From Betaproteobacteria bacterium HGW-Betaproteobacteria-20 (GTDB taxonomy: Bacteria > Pseudomonadota > Gammaproteobacteria > Burkholderiales > Methylophilaceae): a stretch of DNA of 5,668 nucleotides. How positions within the stretch are numbered: position 1 is the first letter of the stretch; the number at the start of each line of letters is the position of its first letter. Made by a program: the position numbers and the translations under genes. The stretch is from assembly GCA_002842195.1 (NCBI GenBank), contig PHCL01000105.1:1-5668 (forward strand). Direction: 5' to 3'. Of this stretch, positions 4,920-5,668 are shown one piece after another. The notes under the pieces were generated by a model. The model did not search any database. It was not told where the DNA came from and worked only from the letters and a program-made list of their open reading frames with translations.

Positions 4920-5668
4920 TTAGTTTTTAATCTTAATGCCCAGCTGTTTAAGTTTGCGGTATAAATGTGTGCGTTCTAAACCTGCAATATCGGCCAATTT
5001 ACTCATGTTATTGACCGCGTCTTTCATGTGATGCTGAAAATACAAGCGCTCAAAATCATCCCGGGCTTCACGTAAAGGCTGATCCAGATAATTTTTTTCT
5101 GGCTTAGTCTCCGCTTCATCCGGCAGACCTGCAGACCCAGCTTGGGCTGATGGCAAATTTGCCTCGGCGTTAGTATTAGTGTCTGCATCGGTATCATCAA
5201 ACTGGTGCAATACCCGCTTAACGTCATCTAAGGTGATTTTTTCACCCAGGCTGGTTTGTAGCAAATTACGAATCACTGCATCTAATTGCGCTAAATCACC
5301 CGGCCAGTCTGCATTGCGTAAACTATTTAAAGCCGCTATGTCAAATTCTCTATACTCAATATCGGCAAGCTCTAGCTGTAAGTGAGTCATCGCTAACACT
5401 AAATCTGGAATATCTTCTTTATGCTCGTTTAACGCGGGCACGCGTAATGAAACTGCCGATAAAGCTTGAAATAAATTATGGTCAAACAATGCTTCGGCTT
5501 GTAGCTTGGGTAAATTTTCGCTGGTGCCACACACCACGCGTACGTGATATTTTTCTGCTTTGGTAATCAGTAGCAACAGACCTTTTTGTTCGGCTTTATT
5601 GAGCTCGGAAATCTCCTCAATATATAACACACCGCCACGAACGGTTTCTAGAATATCCAAAGGCGCTT
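4920..5668 (-). CDS. ntrX: NtrX-like response regulator, C-terminal part
   Basis: The gene runs off the right edge. The frame is open to base 5668 (residues A-P precede L5660), so the TTG at 5660 is not a start. Visible, numbered from that Leu: the second half of a sigma-54-activator AAA+ domain (Walker B region GGVLYIEE 9-16; RVPALNEHKEDIP 73-85; WPGDLAQLDAVI 119-130), an acidic, Asn/Ala-rich linker (155-190), and a Fis-type helix-turn-helix tail (REARDDFERLYFQHHM 197-212; GLERTHLYRKLKQLG 227-241). The tail is what I recognise from betaproteobacterial NtrX, partner of the NtrY sensor kinase in nitrogen/redox signalling. The AAA+ part is degenerate: Walker B Asp is Glu15, sensor I Asn is Ser47, the arginine-finger Args are Asp60 and Ala66, and the sensor II Arg is Ala124. 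The receiver domain, Walker A and GAFTGA lie outside the window. The family assignment is firm; the exact symbol is less so. Confidence 0.85.
   Translation of the reverse strand, partial: APLDILETVRGGVLYIEEISELNKAEQKGLLLLITKAEKYHVRVVCGTSENLPKLQAEALFDHNLFQALSAVSLRVPALNEHKEDIPDLVLAMTHLQLELADIEYREFDIAALNSLRNADWPGDLAQLDAVIRNLLQTSLGEKITLDDVKRVLHQFDDTDADTNTNAEANLPSAQAGSAGLPDEAETKPEKNYLDQPLREARDDFERLYFQHHMKDAVNNMSKLADIAGLERTHLYRKLKQLGIKIKN

Noticed and set aside
5179..5385. Plus-strand open frame opposite the NtrX-like gene
   Set aside because: The minus-strand frame carries recognisable AAA+ motifs across this region, so this is a shadow.
5658..5660. TTG at 5660 as the start of the regulator
   Set aside because: The frame stays open to the window edge and the protein would begin just before Walker B, cutting the AAA+ domain in half; the gene is simply truncated by the window.

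Overview
The window looks like a stretch of a betaproteobacterial chromosome, most likely a Methylophilaceae-type methylotroph. That placement is an inference from moderate-to-low GC, the flavour of the proteins (PrlC, ExoA-type exonuclease III, an NtrX-like regulator) and the GTAG-headed REP palindromes; no rRNA or other phylogenetic marker is present.

Layout. Positions 2-61 carry the last 19 codons of an unidentified + strand gene. Next come a small three-helix membrane protein of the DUF4870/Tic20-like group (122-463) and, 40 bases later, oligopeptidase A (prlC, 504-2531, GTG start). Between prlC and the next housekeeping gene sits a REP-associated tyrosine transposase (RAYT, 2599-3144, minus strand, TTG start) with one REP palindrome on each side (2542-2573 and 3168-3249). 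Both REPs share the same outer sequence blocks and orientation, and both begin with GTAG when read on the transposase strand. The + strand then resumes with thiopurine/tellurite-type S-methyltransferase (tpm, 3263-3910), whose Shine-Dalgarno directly abuts the second REP, and exonuclease III (xthA, 3951-4718). A 201-base convergent intergenic region contains a strong 16-bp-arm hairpin. The window ends inside an NtrX-like response regulator on the minus strand (4920-5668, 5' part missing).

How the parts relate. DUF4870-prlC and tpm-xthA are two tightly spaced co-directional pairs, split by the RAYT/REP unit. prlC (peptide turnover), tpm (S-methylation of thiols or metalloids) and xthA (abasic-site repair) are ordinary housekeeping or stress genes with no obvious shared pathway. 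The two points most worth following are (1) the RAYT with its own flanking REPs, one being a long-loop variant lying in the tpm leader, and (2) the NtrX-like protein, whose visible AAA+ motifs (Walker B, sensor I, arginine fingers, sensor II) all depart from the sigma-54 activator consensus while its DNA-binding tail looks intact. No CRISPR array, tRNA, rRNA, phage or defence system was seen. No gene-free stretch exceeds about 200 bases.
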